Shown: one piece after another, positions 26,992 to 35,516 of the stretch
How positions within the stretch are numbered: position 1 is the stretch's first letter
How the letters are laid out: each line of letters begins with the position of its first letter
Assembly: GCA_035301985.1 (NCBI GenBank)
Contig: DATGTE010000010.1
Span: 82,422-146,421 of the forward strand
DNA: 64,000 nucleotides
Direction: 5' to 3'
Source of the DNA: DASUXY01 sp035301985
GTDB taxonomy: Bacteria; Bacillota; Bacilli; Bacillales; Amphibacillaceae
Program-made: the position numbers and the translations under genes
The notes under the pieces: model-generated
What the model saw: the letters and a program-made list of their open reading frames with translations, nothing else
Databases searched by the model: none
Told to the model about the DNA's origin: nothing

Positions 26992-27773
26992 CGTTGCGTT
27001 TTAGTGTATTAGCATCGGGTAGTACAGGGAATGCATTTTATATTGAATCAAATGAGACACGTCTATTAGTTGATGCTGGATTAAGTGGGAAACAGCTCGA
27101 TCGACTGTTTGCTGAAGTACAAGTTGATCCAGCTTCCTTAACAGGGATTTTAGTCACACATGAACATAGTGACCATATAAAAGGATTAGGAGTGATCGCT
27201 AGGAAATATCAGTTACCGATCTATGCAAATGATAAAACATGGCAGGCCATGGAAGGATCCATCGGTAAACTTACTGTTGATCAAAAATTTCATTTTGATA
27301 TGGAAGAAGTGAAGACATTCGGAGATTTGGATGTTCAATCTTTCGGTGTTTCCCACGATGCGGCTGAGCCGATGTTTTATACGTTCCATAAAGATAATAA
27401 AAAAGTAGCCTTAGTGACAGATCTTGGGTATGTATCCGAACGGATTAAAAAGACAATTGAAGATGCTGATGCGTATGTTTTTGAAGCGAACCATGATGTG
27501 CAAATGCTACGGATGGGAAGATATCCTTGGAACGTTAAACGGAGAATTTTAGGTGATTCAGGTCATGTTTCGAATGAGGATTGTGGATTGGCGCTCGCGG
27601 ATGTTATTGGCAATCAGACGAAGCGGATTTATTTAGCTCATTTAAGTCAAGACAATAACATGAAAGAACTGGCTCGGATGTCGGTTCAGCAGATCTTACA
27701 AGAGCGTGGGATTTCAGTTGAATTACATGATACAGACCCCAATCATTCTACGGGATTGTATGATGTAGGCTAA
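26988..27773 (+). CDS. walJ: MBL-fold hydrolase WalJ (YycJ)
   Basis: A 261-residue metallo-beta-lactamase-fold protein with the metal motif HEHSDH near 57-62 and further conserved His and Asp residues (SHDA, TDLG, SGHVSNED). WalJ is conserved with the wal operon and has been connected to coordination of division with replication and to DNA repair. The GTG start overlaps walI. Confidence 0.94.
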   Translation: MTLRFSVLASGSTGNAFYIESNETRLLVDAGLSGKQLDRLFAEVQVDPASLTGILVTHEHSDHIKGLGVIARKYQLPIYANDKTWQAMEGSIGKLTVDQKFHFDMEEVKTFGDLDVQSFGVSHDAAEPMFYTFHKDNKKVALVTDLGYVSERIKKTIEDADAYVFEANHDVQMLRMGRYPWNVKRRILGDSGHVSNEDCGLALADVIGNQTKRIYLAHLSQDNNMKELARMSVQQILQERGISVELHDTDPNHSTGLYDVG

Positions 27774-28097
27774 AATAAAGTACATGTGTAATTTCTGGTT
27801 AATCGCGAACAAATAGTGGATAATATAAATATATGCATTTTGTATGAAGCGCGGTCAGATCACATATTCGACTCTCGAGCACTGAACGTGCAAACGTTTC
27901 ACCGGGCAAATTTTTAACCATGTAGTGAATATGATGAGCTTTTATTTTTCATTCATCGGTGTTGATTGACGAACGATTGACGAGAAAAAGTCATCTAATG
28001 ACTCGAAAAAATAAGCAACCACTCAAGGTTGATTTGTTTTTCAATGTGTAACCTAACAGAAGGTTTTATAGACTTCATTGAAAAAGGGGAGGATTAG
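27774..28097. other. walJ-htrC intergenic region
   Basis: About 320 bases without a gene. It contains only a few short dyads (for example AACCACTCAAGGTT near 28017-28030). No clear terminator or promoter could be assigned, although htrC probably has its own promoter here. Confidence 0.5.
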
Positions 28098-29324
28098 ATG
28101 GAAGATAACAATAACCGTTACCCACCGAATCCACAACGAAAAAAAAGAAGTTTCCAATGGCTCATTCCGATGCTGTTAGGTATTATTATCGGAATACTCT
28201 TAGTAACTATAGCGGTTCCAGCTGTTCTTAATTCGAGTCTCATCCCCGATGACATAAAAGAAACTTGGGAAGACTCGGATCAGGCAACGATTACAAAAAA
28301 AGAATCAAAATCGGGACCAACAAGTAAAGTCAATGTTGACATTACTACAAATGTTACTGAGGTGGTTGAAGAAGTATCCCCAACTGTTGTTGGGATTACG
28401 AATATACAACGACAAACAAACTTTTGGGAAGACCCAGAAGGTGATGAAGCAGGAACAGGATCTGGTGTCATCTATAAAAAAGATGATCAATATGCCTACG
28501 TTGTAACCAACTACCATGTCATCGAAGGTGCTGATGAATTAGAAGTTGTCATGTTTGATGACAAACATTTGGAAGCGGAATTGCTTGGAGGAGATTTATT
28601 TACTGATTTAGCTGTATTACGGATGGATGGAAAGGATATTAAAAAAACGATCGAAATGGGTACGTCAGAGAATATAAAAGTTGGTGAACCGGTCATTGCG
28701 ATTGGAAACCCACTTGGACATATGTTTGCTGGGTCAGTTACACAAGGAATTATCAGTGGAAAACAGCGAACAATCCCACAAGATTTTAACCTTGACGGCC
28801 GTGCGGATTGGCAGGCAGAAGTCATCCAGACGGACGCAGCTATTAACCCCGGAAATAGTGGAGGAGCATTGATTAATATGGATGGTTTACTCATTGGAAT
28901 TAATTCAATGAAAGTAAACCAGGCTGCGGTTGAAGGAATCGGATTTTCCATTCCCATTGATATTGCCGAGCCAATTATTGATGAATTAGAAAATAATGGC
29001 GAAGTCACTCGACCTTATTTGGGTGTAGAAATTTACTCATTAGATGAAGTACCCAAAGTAGAACAAAAAGACACCTTTAATCTCCCTGATAAGGTGGAAG
29101 GTGGCGTTTATGTATGGAGTGTTGAACCTTTATCACCAGCTGATCAAGCCGGTTTAGAACGTCTAGATGTCATCACGAAACTCGATGGCAAAGAAGTGAT
29201 GGATATGATTGATTTGCGAAAAATTTTATATCAAGAAAAAGAAGTTGGCGATGATCTTGAAATTACTGTTTATCGCGATGGAAAAGAGAAAGTCATGACG
29301 GTAAAATTAGGCACGCAAAAATAA
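28098..29324 (+). CDS. htrC: Membrane-anchored serine protease HtrC (YyxA), HtrA/DegP family
   Basis: A 408-residue HtrA protease: a basic cytoplasmic N-terminus, one transmembrane helix (about 18-42), a trypsin-like domain with the triad H140, D170 and S254 (NPGNSGG), and a C-terminal PDZ domain (about 305-400). It acts on misfolded or regulatory proteins outside the membrane. As in B. subtilis it is the distal gene after walJ. Confidence 0.94.
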   Translation: MEDNNNRYPPNPQRKKRSFQWLIPMLLGIIIGILLVTIAVPAVLNSSLIPDDIKETWEDSDQATITKKESKSGPTSKVNVDITTNVTEVVEEVSPTVVGITNIQRQTNFWEDPEGDEAGTGSGVIYKKDDQYAYVVTNYHVIEGADELEVVMFDDKHLEAELLGGDLFTDLAVLRMDGKDIKKTIEMGTSENIKVGEPVIAIGNPLGHMFAGSVTQGIISGKQRTIPQDFNLDGRADWQAEVIQTDAAINPGNSGGALINMDGLLIGINSMKVNQAAVEGIGFSIPIDIAEPIIDELENNGEVTRPYLGVEIYSLDEVPKVEQKDTFNLPDKVEGGVYVWSVEPLSPADQAGLERLDVITKLDGKEVMDMIDLRKILYQEKEVGDDLEITVYRDGKEKVMTVKLGTQK

Positions 29325-29327
29325 GTG

Positions 29328-29372
29328 TAAGGGCTATCTTTCTAGAACAATAAGAGGGGTAGCTCTTTTATT
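29328..29372 (+). terminator. Terminator after htrC
   Basis: GGGCTATCTTTCT pairs with AGAGGGGTAGCTC with several G-U pairs, then a T-rich run. Confidence 0.65.
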
Positions 29373-29438
29373 GTATAGAGTATTCATACCATATTTTGAA
29401 TATGAATAGCATGTTTACGAACGAAATTATACCCAAAG

Positions 29439-29571
29439 TTGTCCACAATATATTAAAGTTATTCACATTCAGTGGATAAGTCTTAAAAAAATCGATATAT
29501 AGTGCAGAACGAATATTCTACCCCTATATAAATGCGAACATTTGTGCATATGTGGATAACTTTGTGGATAC
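29439..29571. promoter_or_regulatory. Cluster of five DnaA-box-like 9-mers
   Basis: TTGTCCACA (29439), TTATTCACA (29459), AGTGGATAA (29471), the perfect TGTGGATAA (29551) and TGTGGATAC (29563) lie within 133 bases; none has more than one mismatch to the DnaA box. The last two are in the same orientation, 12 bases apart. The density suggests a DnaA-binding locus outside oriC, in the slot where many Firmicutes carry the start of rlmH. Confidence 0.65.
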
Positions 29572-29614
29572 AATGGGTTGTAAAAATGGTTATAGAATAT
29601 TTCATTCATAGCAT

Positions 29615-30022
29615 ACAGAATAAATTGAGAATCGGTAGCAATAAACAATTGTCCAGATATTTAAAAAATTCACTTATCCTGTTTTCGATGAAGCGACGCC
29701 TGCACTGGATCTCGAAACAGAAATGATCATTCAAGAAGCGTTGGTGGATTTATCGAAAAACAGAACAACCATTGTCATTGTTCATCGGTTCGCAACGATA
29801 AAAATACAGATCGAATGATGATTGTTACGAAAAGGAATCGCAGAAGATCATCCACATGATTGTTTGTTAAATCGGGGGATGGTTTGTTCGCTCATTTGCA
29901 TCACAAATGCGCTAATTAAAGGAGAAAAGCTTTCTGAGAGTGGGATGTTTGTAGGTATTGTTGAAGATGTACATATTCAATATGATCGCCGTAATAGATT
30001 TGACTTTTTTAGCGAACAATAA
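29615..30022 (+). pseudogene. ABC exporter ATP-binding domain, decayed 3' end
   Basis: Pieces of an ATPase domain can be read in three frames: a worn signature region (GSNKQLS), a Walker B/D-loop stretch (FDEATPALDLETEMIIQEAL) at about 29684, the H-loop (VIVHRFATIK), and after frame changes near 29805 and 29830 the tail GIAEDHPHDCLL. This resembles the end of fused ABC exporters such as the lipid/multidrug MdlB/BmrA type. There are at least two frameshifts, and the membrane domain and Walker A are absent. The reading frame stays open to 30022, but the last part is not recognisable. Confidence 0.75.
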
Positions 30023-30128
30023 GTAAAGAACCATGGCTGTAGATGTGCGTTTTAATGGATGTTAGAGGCATAAATTGAAAAGTTATGTTATTAGAGTTTA
30101 GAAAAAAGATTCATATGACATCGTCGAT

Positions 30129-30142
30129 ATTTCCCGGGAAAT
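30129..30142. promoter_or_regulatory. Noc-binding site (NBS)
   Basis: ATTTCCCGGGAAAT is a perfect 14-bp palindrome identical to the B. subtilis Noc-binding consensus. It lies in non-coding DNA about 24 kb from noc. No second copy was noticed in the window by eye. Confidence 0.85.
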
Positions 30143-30181
30143 GCAGAATCATGTTACCATCGAAAAATGTACCAAATAATG

Positions 30182-30237
30182 GGGCAAGGCATCATCGTAC
30201 AAACCGCTGAAGATACGATAGCCTTGCCTTTATAGCT
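30182..30237. terminator. Hairpin downstream of the ring-cleaving dioxygenase gene
   Basis: GGCAAGGC at about 30183-30190 pairs with GCCTTGCC at about 30221-30228, with extra pairing of TCGTA and TACGA inside. A T-rich stretch follows on the + strand. It could end the decayed ABC transcript. Confidence 0.5.
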
Positions 30238-30300
30238 TTAGTCGAAATGCAGGTATGAATGACATACAGTAGGGGGGGATTTCACCGAATGAACAGCAGA

Positions 30301-31239
30301 TTATTGATCGATGTTTCCAAGCTCAATGGGTGGTAATGAGCGGCGCAGCTGTTCACGGTATTTTTCATATTGCTTGGGTAGCATTAGGTTTTTCCCCATC
30401 GTTTCGTACGACTCGTCATGAGTAAAACCTGGTGGATCTGTAGCAATTTCAAACAATATTTCCCCACGCTCTCTAAAGTAAATGGAATTAAAATAATTTC
30501 GATCTTGAACAGGCGTTACGCGATAGCCTAGTCCTTCGAGATGTTTTTTCCAATCGAGTTGATCATCATCATCATCTGCACGCCAAGCGATATGATGATG
30601 GGTACCAATTCCCATACGTCCTCGAGCTATTGGGGATGTGTTCACTTCAATCATATTTCCGATTTCACCGTAAGATTGAAAGCGAATGTAAGATCCTTCC
30701 ACTCCAACTTTTTTAAATCCTAATCCGTTTTTAAGTAGTTGAGCAGTTTGCTCGGGTTGGGTGGATAACAATGTCGCACCGGCAAAACCTTTTATAGCGA
30801 CCTGTGGCGTAATCTTTCCAATCGTCCATCTGTTTTCTTGGTTGATTTCTCGTTCAACTATTTCTAACTGTAACCCATGAGGATCAGCAAATGATAAACG
30901 TGCTTCTCCAAAACGTTTGAACTGTTGGCAAGGAATGTTGAACGTTTTCAACCTATTTTTCCAAAAAGGAAGAGCCCCGATTGGAACTGCATATGAAGTC
31001 GTTCCAACTTGGCCACCACCAATTTTACCTTGGCGTGCACCTTGTACGGGGAAAAAGGTAATAATTGTTCCAGGTTCTCCTCCATCATTACCAAAATAAA
31101 GGTGATATGTGCCCGGTTCATCAAAGTTAACTGTTTTTTTAACGAGTCGCAAACCTAAGACATTGGCATAGAAATCCGCATTTTCTTGGGGATGACCAAC
31201 AACTGCTGTAATATGGTGAATGCCTGCTGTCTTTTTCAT
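30301..31239 (-). CDS. Ring-cleaving dioxygenase, VOC/glyoxalase superfamily (MhqO/MhqA type)
   Basis: A 312-residue protein of two vicinal-oxygen-chelate repeats. Probable metal ligands are the His in GIHHITA near residue 8, the His in THHHIAW and the Glu in EILFEIATD. The size and sequence match B. subtilis MhqO/MhqA, which protect against quinones and catechols. The ATG at 31239 overlaps the MarR gene stop (ATGA) and has an AAAGGAG site; a GTG at 31248 is too close to that site. It forms an operon with the upstream MarR-family regulator. Confidence 0.9.
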   Translation of the reverse strand: MKKTAGIHHITAVVGHPQENADFYANVLGLRLVKKTVNFDEPGTYHLYFGNDGGEPGTIITFFPVQGARQGKIGGGQVGTTSYAVPIGALPFWKNRLKTFNIPCQQFKRFGEARLSFADPHGLQLEIVEREINQENRWTIGKITPQVAIKGFAGATLLSTQPEQTAQLLKNGLGFKKVGVEGSYIRFQSYGEIGNMIEVNTSPIARGRMGIGTHHHIAWRADDDDDQLDWKKHLEGLGYRVTPVQDRNYFNSIYFRERGEILFEIATDPPGFTHDESYETMGKNLMLPKQYEKYREQLRRSLPPIELGNIDQ

Positions 31240-31679
31240 GATGTACACACTCCTTTTTGTCCTACTTTTTTTAAGATATCAATCATTTGTTCTTTTTCTT
31301 CTACCGATAAGACAGAAAAAATTTCTTCAATAACTGCCCAATGCTTTGGGAAAATCTCCTCCATTATTTGTTTACCATTGTTTGTCAACTGAATATAGAC
31401 AACCCGCCGATCTTTTTGACAAGGTTCTCTTTTCAGCCATCCTTTCATTTCTAATTGATCGATGACATATGTGATGGATCCGGTTTTGATGAGTACAGCT
31501 TCAGAAATCTGTTGGATCGTCAGCTTCCCTTTATGATATAAAGCTTTTAAAACTATAAACTGTGAGGTTTTCATACCGTATGTTCGAATGTCTTTTTCGA
31601 TTATGTCCATGACAGATTTCGATGATTTCATGAGTACGACAAACGCTTTTAAAGATAAATGTTCTTCTACCAATCGCAT
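31236..31679 (-). CDS. MarR family transcriptional regulator (MhqR-like)
   Basis: A 147-residue winged-helix protein (recognition helix region AVLIKTGSITYVIDQLEMKG and the beta-wing DRRVVYIQLT). Because it is translationally coupled to a MhqO-type dioxygenase it is probably a quinone-responsive repressor like MhqR. There is no cysteine in the N-terminal helix, so sensing by a conserved N-terminal thiol is not obvious; one Cys occurs in EPCQKD and one near the C-terminus. A 16-bp inverted repeat lies just upstream. Confidence 0.87.
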   Translation of the reverse strand: MRLVEEHLSLKAFVVLMKSSKSVMDIIEKDIRTYGMKTSQFIVLKALYHKGKLTIQQISEAVLIKTGSITYVIDQLEMKGWLKREPCQKDRRVVYIQLTNNGKQIMEEIFPKHWAVIEEIFSVLSVEEKEQMIDILKKVGQKGVCTS

Positions 31680-31702
31680 CCCTACTTCTTCAAAAATTAT
31701 GA

Positions 31703-31753
31703 TTCAATATTTACTCTGAAATAAAGTATCTTTAATGCAGAGTAAATATTGAA
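31703..31753. promoter_or_regulatory. Long inverted repeat, candidate operator of the MarR/MhqR-like regulator
   Basis: TTCAATATTTACTCTG (31703-31718) and CAGAGTAAATATTGAA (31738-31753) are perfect 16-bp arms separated by 19 bases. They lie 24-74 bases upstream of the regulator's start, where the promoter must be. This could be a pair of repressor sites flanking the promoter. No T run follows it in the direction of the gene. Confidence 0.65.
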
Positions 31754-31955
31754 CAATCATTTGTCAATCTTTCTGTTTGTGAGTCGTATAACATATTTGT
31801 AGCATCGCTGTCACTGGAACAACAAAAAAGATCACGAATCTGTCCATCATCATCGCTTGATTCGTAATCTTTTTGGTATAAATGTAAGTAGCCTATTTAT
31901 TACAGAGTGGTTTACCTTTCTCCTTGATGAGAAAAACTTCATGTTTTTTATTCAT

Positions 31956-32912
31956 TTAAGCTGCTGGTCGGTCAAATCCTGTTCGTTTAGCTGTTTTCTT
32001 CAATAAGAATCTTTGGTATACGTTATTCAAAACAAGTGCTAGAACGATAAATGTCGTTCCGACGATATCAAAAGCAGTTAGATGATAGCCTTGGATAAAT
32101 CCTATAATCACCGTTGTTACAGGAACAAAACTAATGAATAAAAGTCCGTTAATCGGCTTTAAAATACGTACACCGACATTCCAGCCAAGGAGTGCAATGA
32201 GACCTGGAAAGATCACCATGAAAAGCATGTCATATCGTACAGCGAACACTTCTTGCATCGTCGGTGCTTCAACCCCACCGAATGCAGTCGTAATGAGAAC
32301 GACTACCGTTGCAGCCGTTGTTCCGAACAGACAAGAAAGTGTTGAATATCGTAAAGTTGACCAATCTGGAAAACGGTCTCCCCCCATCGTATATAAAACC
32401 CAACCGATGACTGCGATGAATAAAATAAATAATGGGAAAAGTTTTTTATCAATCGTCAATAAAAAATCGATGTCACCATTCGTGACGACGAGAAATACTC
32501 CAATAAAGGCAAGACCAATGAAAGATAAAGTATATAAACTAGGACGCTGCTTTTTAAAAGCCCAGATGATTAAGACGGAAATCATCGGCATGAGTGATTC
32601 CATAATTGAAGCGAGCAATACCCCAGATTCTCCAAGCATTTCTTGACCCCAGAAAATAAATAAGTTATATACAGCAAATCCAATGGAGAAGAACCACAGA
32701 GGTAAGTTTTTCCCCTCGATTTTAAAAGCTTGTCTTCCTTCTTTTATCCACAAAATGATGACGAGTATAATAGCGACCGGAATATACCGAAAAATGGTAA
32801 AATAAAATGAATCAATATATTGAAAAGAATGATTTGCTACTGGAAACATAGCTCCCCACGAAACACTTGCGGTTAAGGCCAATAATGCTCCCCATAAGAT
32901 ATTTTTTTGCAA
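31956..32912 (-). CDS. EamA/DMT family transporter
   Basis: A 318-residue membrane protein with ten predicted transmembrane helices in two EamA repeats (about 10-145 and 165-300) and a basic C-terminus. Family members export amino acids, purines or other metabolites; the substrate cannot be told from sequence. The TTG start at 32912 has a strong GGGAGGGAG site. It is divergent from a LysR-type regulator that probably controls it. Confidence 0.88.
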   Translation of the reverse strand: MQKNILWGALLALTASVSWGAMFPVANHSFQYIDSFYFTIFRYIPVAIILVIILWIKEGRQAFKIEGKNLPLWFFSIGFAVYNLFIFWGQEMLGESGVLLASIMESLMPMISVLIIWAFKKQRPSLYTLSFIGLAFIGVFLVVTNGDIDFLLTIDKKLFPLFILFIAVIGWVLYTMGGDRFPDWSTLRYSTLSCLFGTTAATVVVLITTAFGGVEAPTMQEVFAVRYDMLFMVIFPGLIALLGWNVGVRILKPINGLLFISFVPVTTVIIGFIQGYHLTAFDIVGTTFIVLALVLNNVYQRFLLKKTAKRTGFDRPAA

Positions 32913-33003
32913 AAAATCTCCCTCCCAAACAATTGCAATCTGTAGATTAGCCCTACTATTATTTAACTACACCGCAGGAATCATGTGAAATGATTAATAA
33001 TGA

Positions 33004-33027
33004 TATCTTTAATCACTAGTAGAGATA
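33004..33027. promoter_or_regulatory. Candidate LysR-type operator
   Basis: TATCTTTA (33004-33011) and TAGAGATA (33020-33027) form an inverted repeat with 7 of 8 pairs and an 8-base centre, in the divergent gap between the EamA and LysR genes. Confidence 0.5.
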
Positions 33028-33160
33028 CCAAAAAGCATCAGAAGAAAAGAGTCTCACCGAACACTAAAACGGATCGTTCGTAATTCAATACAGTAGTTAT
33101 CTTTTAAAATGATGATAAAATAATAAATAGATCATTTTTGAAGATGAGAGGAGCACGTAT

Positions 33161-34048
33161 GTGGAATTAAAAGATTTAGTTATTTTTCAAAAAGTCGCTG
33201 AAGAGGAAAATATAAGCAAAGCAGCGAAAACATTAAATTATGTGCAGTCCAATGTAACAGCTCGCATCCAAAGGCTTGAAGAAGAATTGCATACACAACT
33301 TTTCCACCGCCACAACCGGGGAATGATATTAACTCCTGAAGGAAAAAAACTGTTGACATACGCTGATCACATTACTTCTACAGTGAATGAAATGAAAAAA
33401 GTGATGCAAGATTCGGAAATGCCTGTAGGAAAGTTAGATATCGGTACGGTGGAAACAGTGATCAAGCTACCATTTATTTTATCGAAATATAATAAACGAT
33501 ATAAACATGTTGACGTTTCCTTGACATCAGGAGTTACGAAAGAACTCATCGACCAAGTTCTCCATTATAAATTAGACGGGGCCTTTGTGACGGGGAATCA
33601 TAAAAGTGCCCATCCTGATTTAGTGCAGTATAAAGTGTTTGAAGAAGAGCTTGTCTTAGTGTCTGATCCATCGTATACGCGTATCGATGAAATTAAACAT
33701 AAACCATTTCTCGTGTTTAGTTCGGGTTGTGGCTACCGAGCGAAGTTACGGGAATGGTTGCGCGATGAACAGGTTGTTCCAGCGAAAGCGATGGAGTTGG
33801 GTACATTAGAAACGATTCTCGGTGGGGTTTATTCTGATCTTGGGGTAACGTACATTCCTCGTTCAATCGTCCAACATTATGAAGCGAGAGGATTTATTAA
33901 ATGTCACACCTTACCAGAGAAGTATAGCAAAATTCATACGGTGTTTATTTGTCGAAAAGAAGCCTATCCGACTGCTTCTTTACAGAAATTTATTGAAACA
34001 ATCGAAGCGTGTAAGCATGAAACACGGTATCCATTACCGTTTTTATAA
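33161..34048 (+). CDS. LysR family transcriptional regulator
   Basis: A 295-residue protein with the LysR winged helix-turn-helix in the first 60 residues (ENISKAAKTLNYVQSNVTARI) and a periplasmic-binding-like effector domain. The GTG start at 33161 follows GAGAGGAG. It resembles the B. subtilis group of LysR proteins paired with divergent EamA exporters. The effector is unknown. Confidence 0.9.
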   Translation: MELKDLVIFQKVAEEENISKAAKTLNYVQSNVTARIQRLEEELHTQLFHRHNRGMILTPEGKKLLTYADHITSTVNEMKKVMQDSEMPVGKLDIGTVETVIKLPFILSKYNKRYKHVDVSLTSGVTKELIDQVLHYKLDGAFVTGNHKSAHPDLVQYKVFEEELVLVSDPSYTRIDEIKHKPFLVFSSGCGYRAKLREWLRDEQVVPAKAMELGTLETILGGVYSDLGVTYIPRSIVQHYEARGFIKCHTLPEKYSKIHTVFICRKEAYPTASLQKFIETIEACKHETRYPLPFL

Positions 34049-34710
34049 TTATATTGCAAAAGGAAATTTCTCACCTCTATGTAAAATACGTAAAAAATAG
34101 AGATGTTGTCCGTTGATGGAATGATTTGTTGTGCTAACTTATCCATCGGTCTTTATATAACCTACTTGATGATCTCATTCCGGTCTGGTTACGGTGAATC
34201 TTATGTAAATTTGGCGTTTATTTCCAACAAATTGTAGGGAAAAATAGAGTGAACAGCACGAATTTGATGCTGTCGAGAGGTCGGGAGATCAGTTGAAAAT
34301 AAATTGATTTCAGATTAAATCATAAAAATAGAACCGCATGAAATCAAGGTGTTTGAATTGGTACTGCCCCCCGAAAGTTAGAGTGAAAAAATCTAACTTT
34401 CGGGGGGGTGTTTTCAGGCGGTTTATTCCTTTTAAATGGGCTTTTGTCCCAGCCTTGTTTATTGTTCCTTCCCGTTCATCCCGTAGAGCTCTTTCTTTAA
34501 TATTCTCGTTTTGCCCTTCGAGCACGTAAACATTCGCTTCCATATATGGCACGCTCTTTGTCTTTATCTTGCAGTTTGTTAACTCATGACTAATCTTCTT
34601 GAAAAGATAATAAACGATACATGGTCATGATCGACTTCATAACTTAGTAACCTTTTATTTACGCTTGGAATGTTTATTTTTTACGCATCCTGATTTGCTT
34701 TTTCTCTTAC
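34049..34710. other. Non-coding stretch between the LysR and GNAT genes
   Basis: About 660 bases with no convincing gene. It contains the GC-rich hairpin at 34367-34407. The minus strand from 34552 to about 34408 reads as a short open stretch, but no family was recognised in it. The rest is AT-rich and featureless. Confidence 0.5.
34367..34407. repeat. GC-rich 16-bp-arm hairpin, possible IS end or strong terminator
   Basis: CCCCCCGAAAGTTAGA pairs perfectly with TCTAACTTTCGGGGGG around a 9-base loop. The flank GTACTGCCCCCCGAAAGTTAGA resembles ends of IS3-family elements in bacilli, and no transposase is intact here. A relic IS end or MITE is likely; a bidirectional terminator is the alternative. 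Confidence 0.5.
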
Positions 34711-35250
34711 TCACTTCCACTCACTGGACAACATCCCGTATACGATGTGGTCTACATAATGATCTCCTAACCATTCGGCTTGACGGAGGTGGCCTTCTTG
34801 TTTAAATCCAAGGCGTTCAGGAATCGCACGGCTTTTCTTATTTTCATAAGCGGCGCGAATATCGATGCGTTGGAACTCCTTTTCAGTAAATGCATAATCA
34901 ATTAATGCACGTACGACTCGGGTCATAATTCCATAACCTTGCCAGTCTGCGGATAGCCAATAGCCGATGTAACCGATCTTATTTTTCCAATCCAATTCAT
35001 TGAATCCAGCAACACCGACCAATTCATTGTTATAAAATACACCAGCCGTCAATCCAGTCTTGTTATTGTACACTTCTAAGCAACCTTCAATAAAGCGTCG
35101 CGAATCATGAATTGTTTTTGTTTCATCAACCCATGGGAGCCATTGACGTAAATGTTGACGCGAACGGTCTATTAGTTGAAAGAGATTTTCCGCATCGATT
35201 CCTGAAAGTAATCGCAAAGAAATTTCGTTCGTTACTTGAAGATAAAACAT
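34711..35250 (-). CDS. GNAT family N-acetyltransferase (RimL/YdaF-like)
   Basis: A 179-residue acetyltransferase with the GNAT fold: the acetyl-CoA loop is around GYWLSADWQGYGIMTRVV and the last strand around AIPERLGFKQEGHLRQAEW. The second half is typical of RimL/RimJ-like ribosomal-protein or small-molecule acetyltransferases. The ATG at 35250 has a GGGGGAT site; TTG at 35253 is less likely. A stand-alone gene with unknown substrate. Confidence 0.85.
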   Translation of the reverse strand: MFYLQVTNEISLRLLSGIDAENLFQLIDRSRQHLRQWLPWVDETKTIHDSRRFIEGCLEVYNNKTGLTAGVFYNNELVGVAGFNELDWKNKIGYIGYWLSADWQGYGIMTRVVRALIDYAFTEKEFQRIDIRAAYENKKSRAIPERLGFKQEGHLRQAEWLGDHYVDHIVYGMLSSEWK

Positions 35251-35516
35251 CAATCATCCCCCTCGTATACAAGTCATAAAAGTATAGATTTTATACATAA
35301 TACTCTATATGGAACATCGTGTACAGTGAACAAATGGAAAGAATGAAAGGAATTCGCATTGACAAATGTAATGATTCCCGTGGGAAAAGAGCATTTATCC
35401 AAATGAAACATTATAAAATAACTCAGTATTCTATTAGGACATGTTTCTTGCTCAAGTGTAATCCGTTTTCATTCAACAAAATGACTAACTAGGGGGGATT
35501 TGTTATCCAGGGATGA

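Noticed and set aside
28511..29008. 165-codon minus-strand open frame inside htrC
   Set aside because: It is a shadow of the well-conserved HtrC coding sequence and has no ribosome binding site.
35375..35392. Sequence ATTCCCGTGGGAAA resembling a Noc-binding site
   Set aside because: It has an extra central base and wrong flanks compared with ATTTCCCGGGAAAT.
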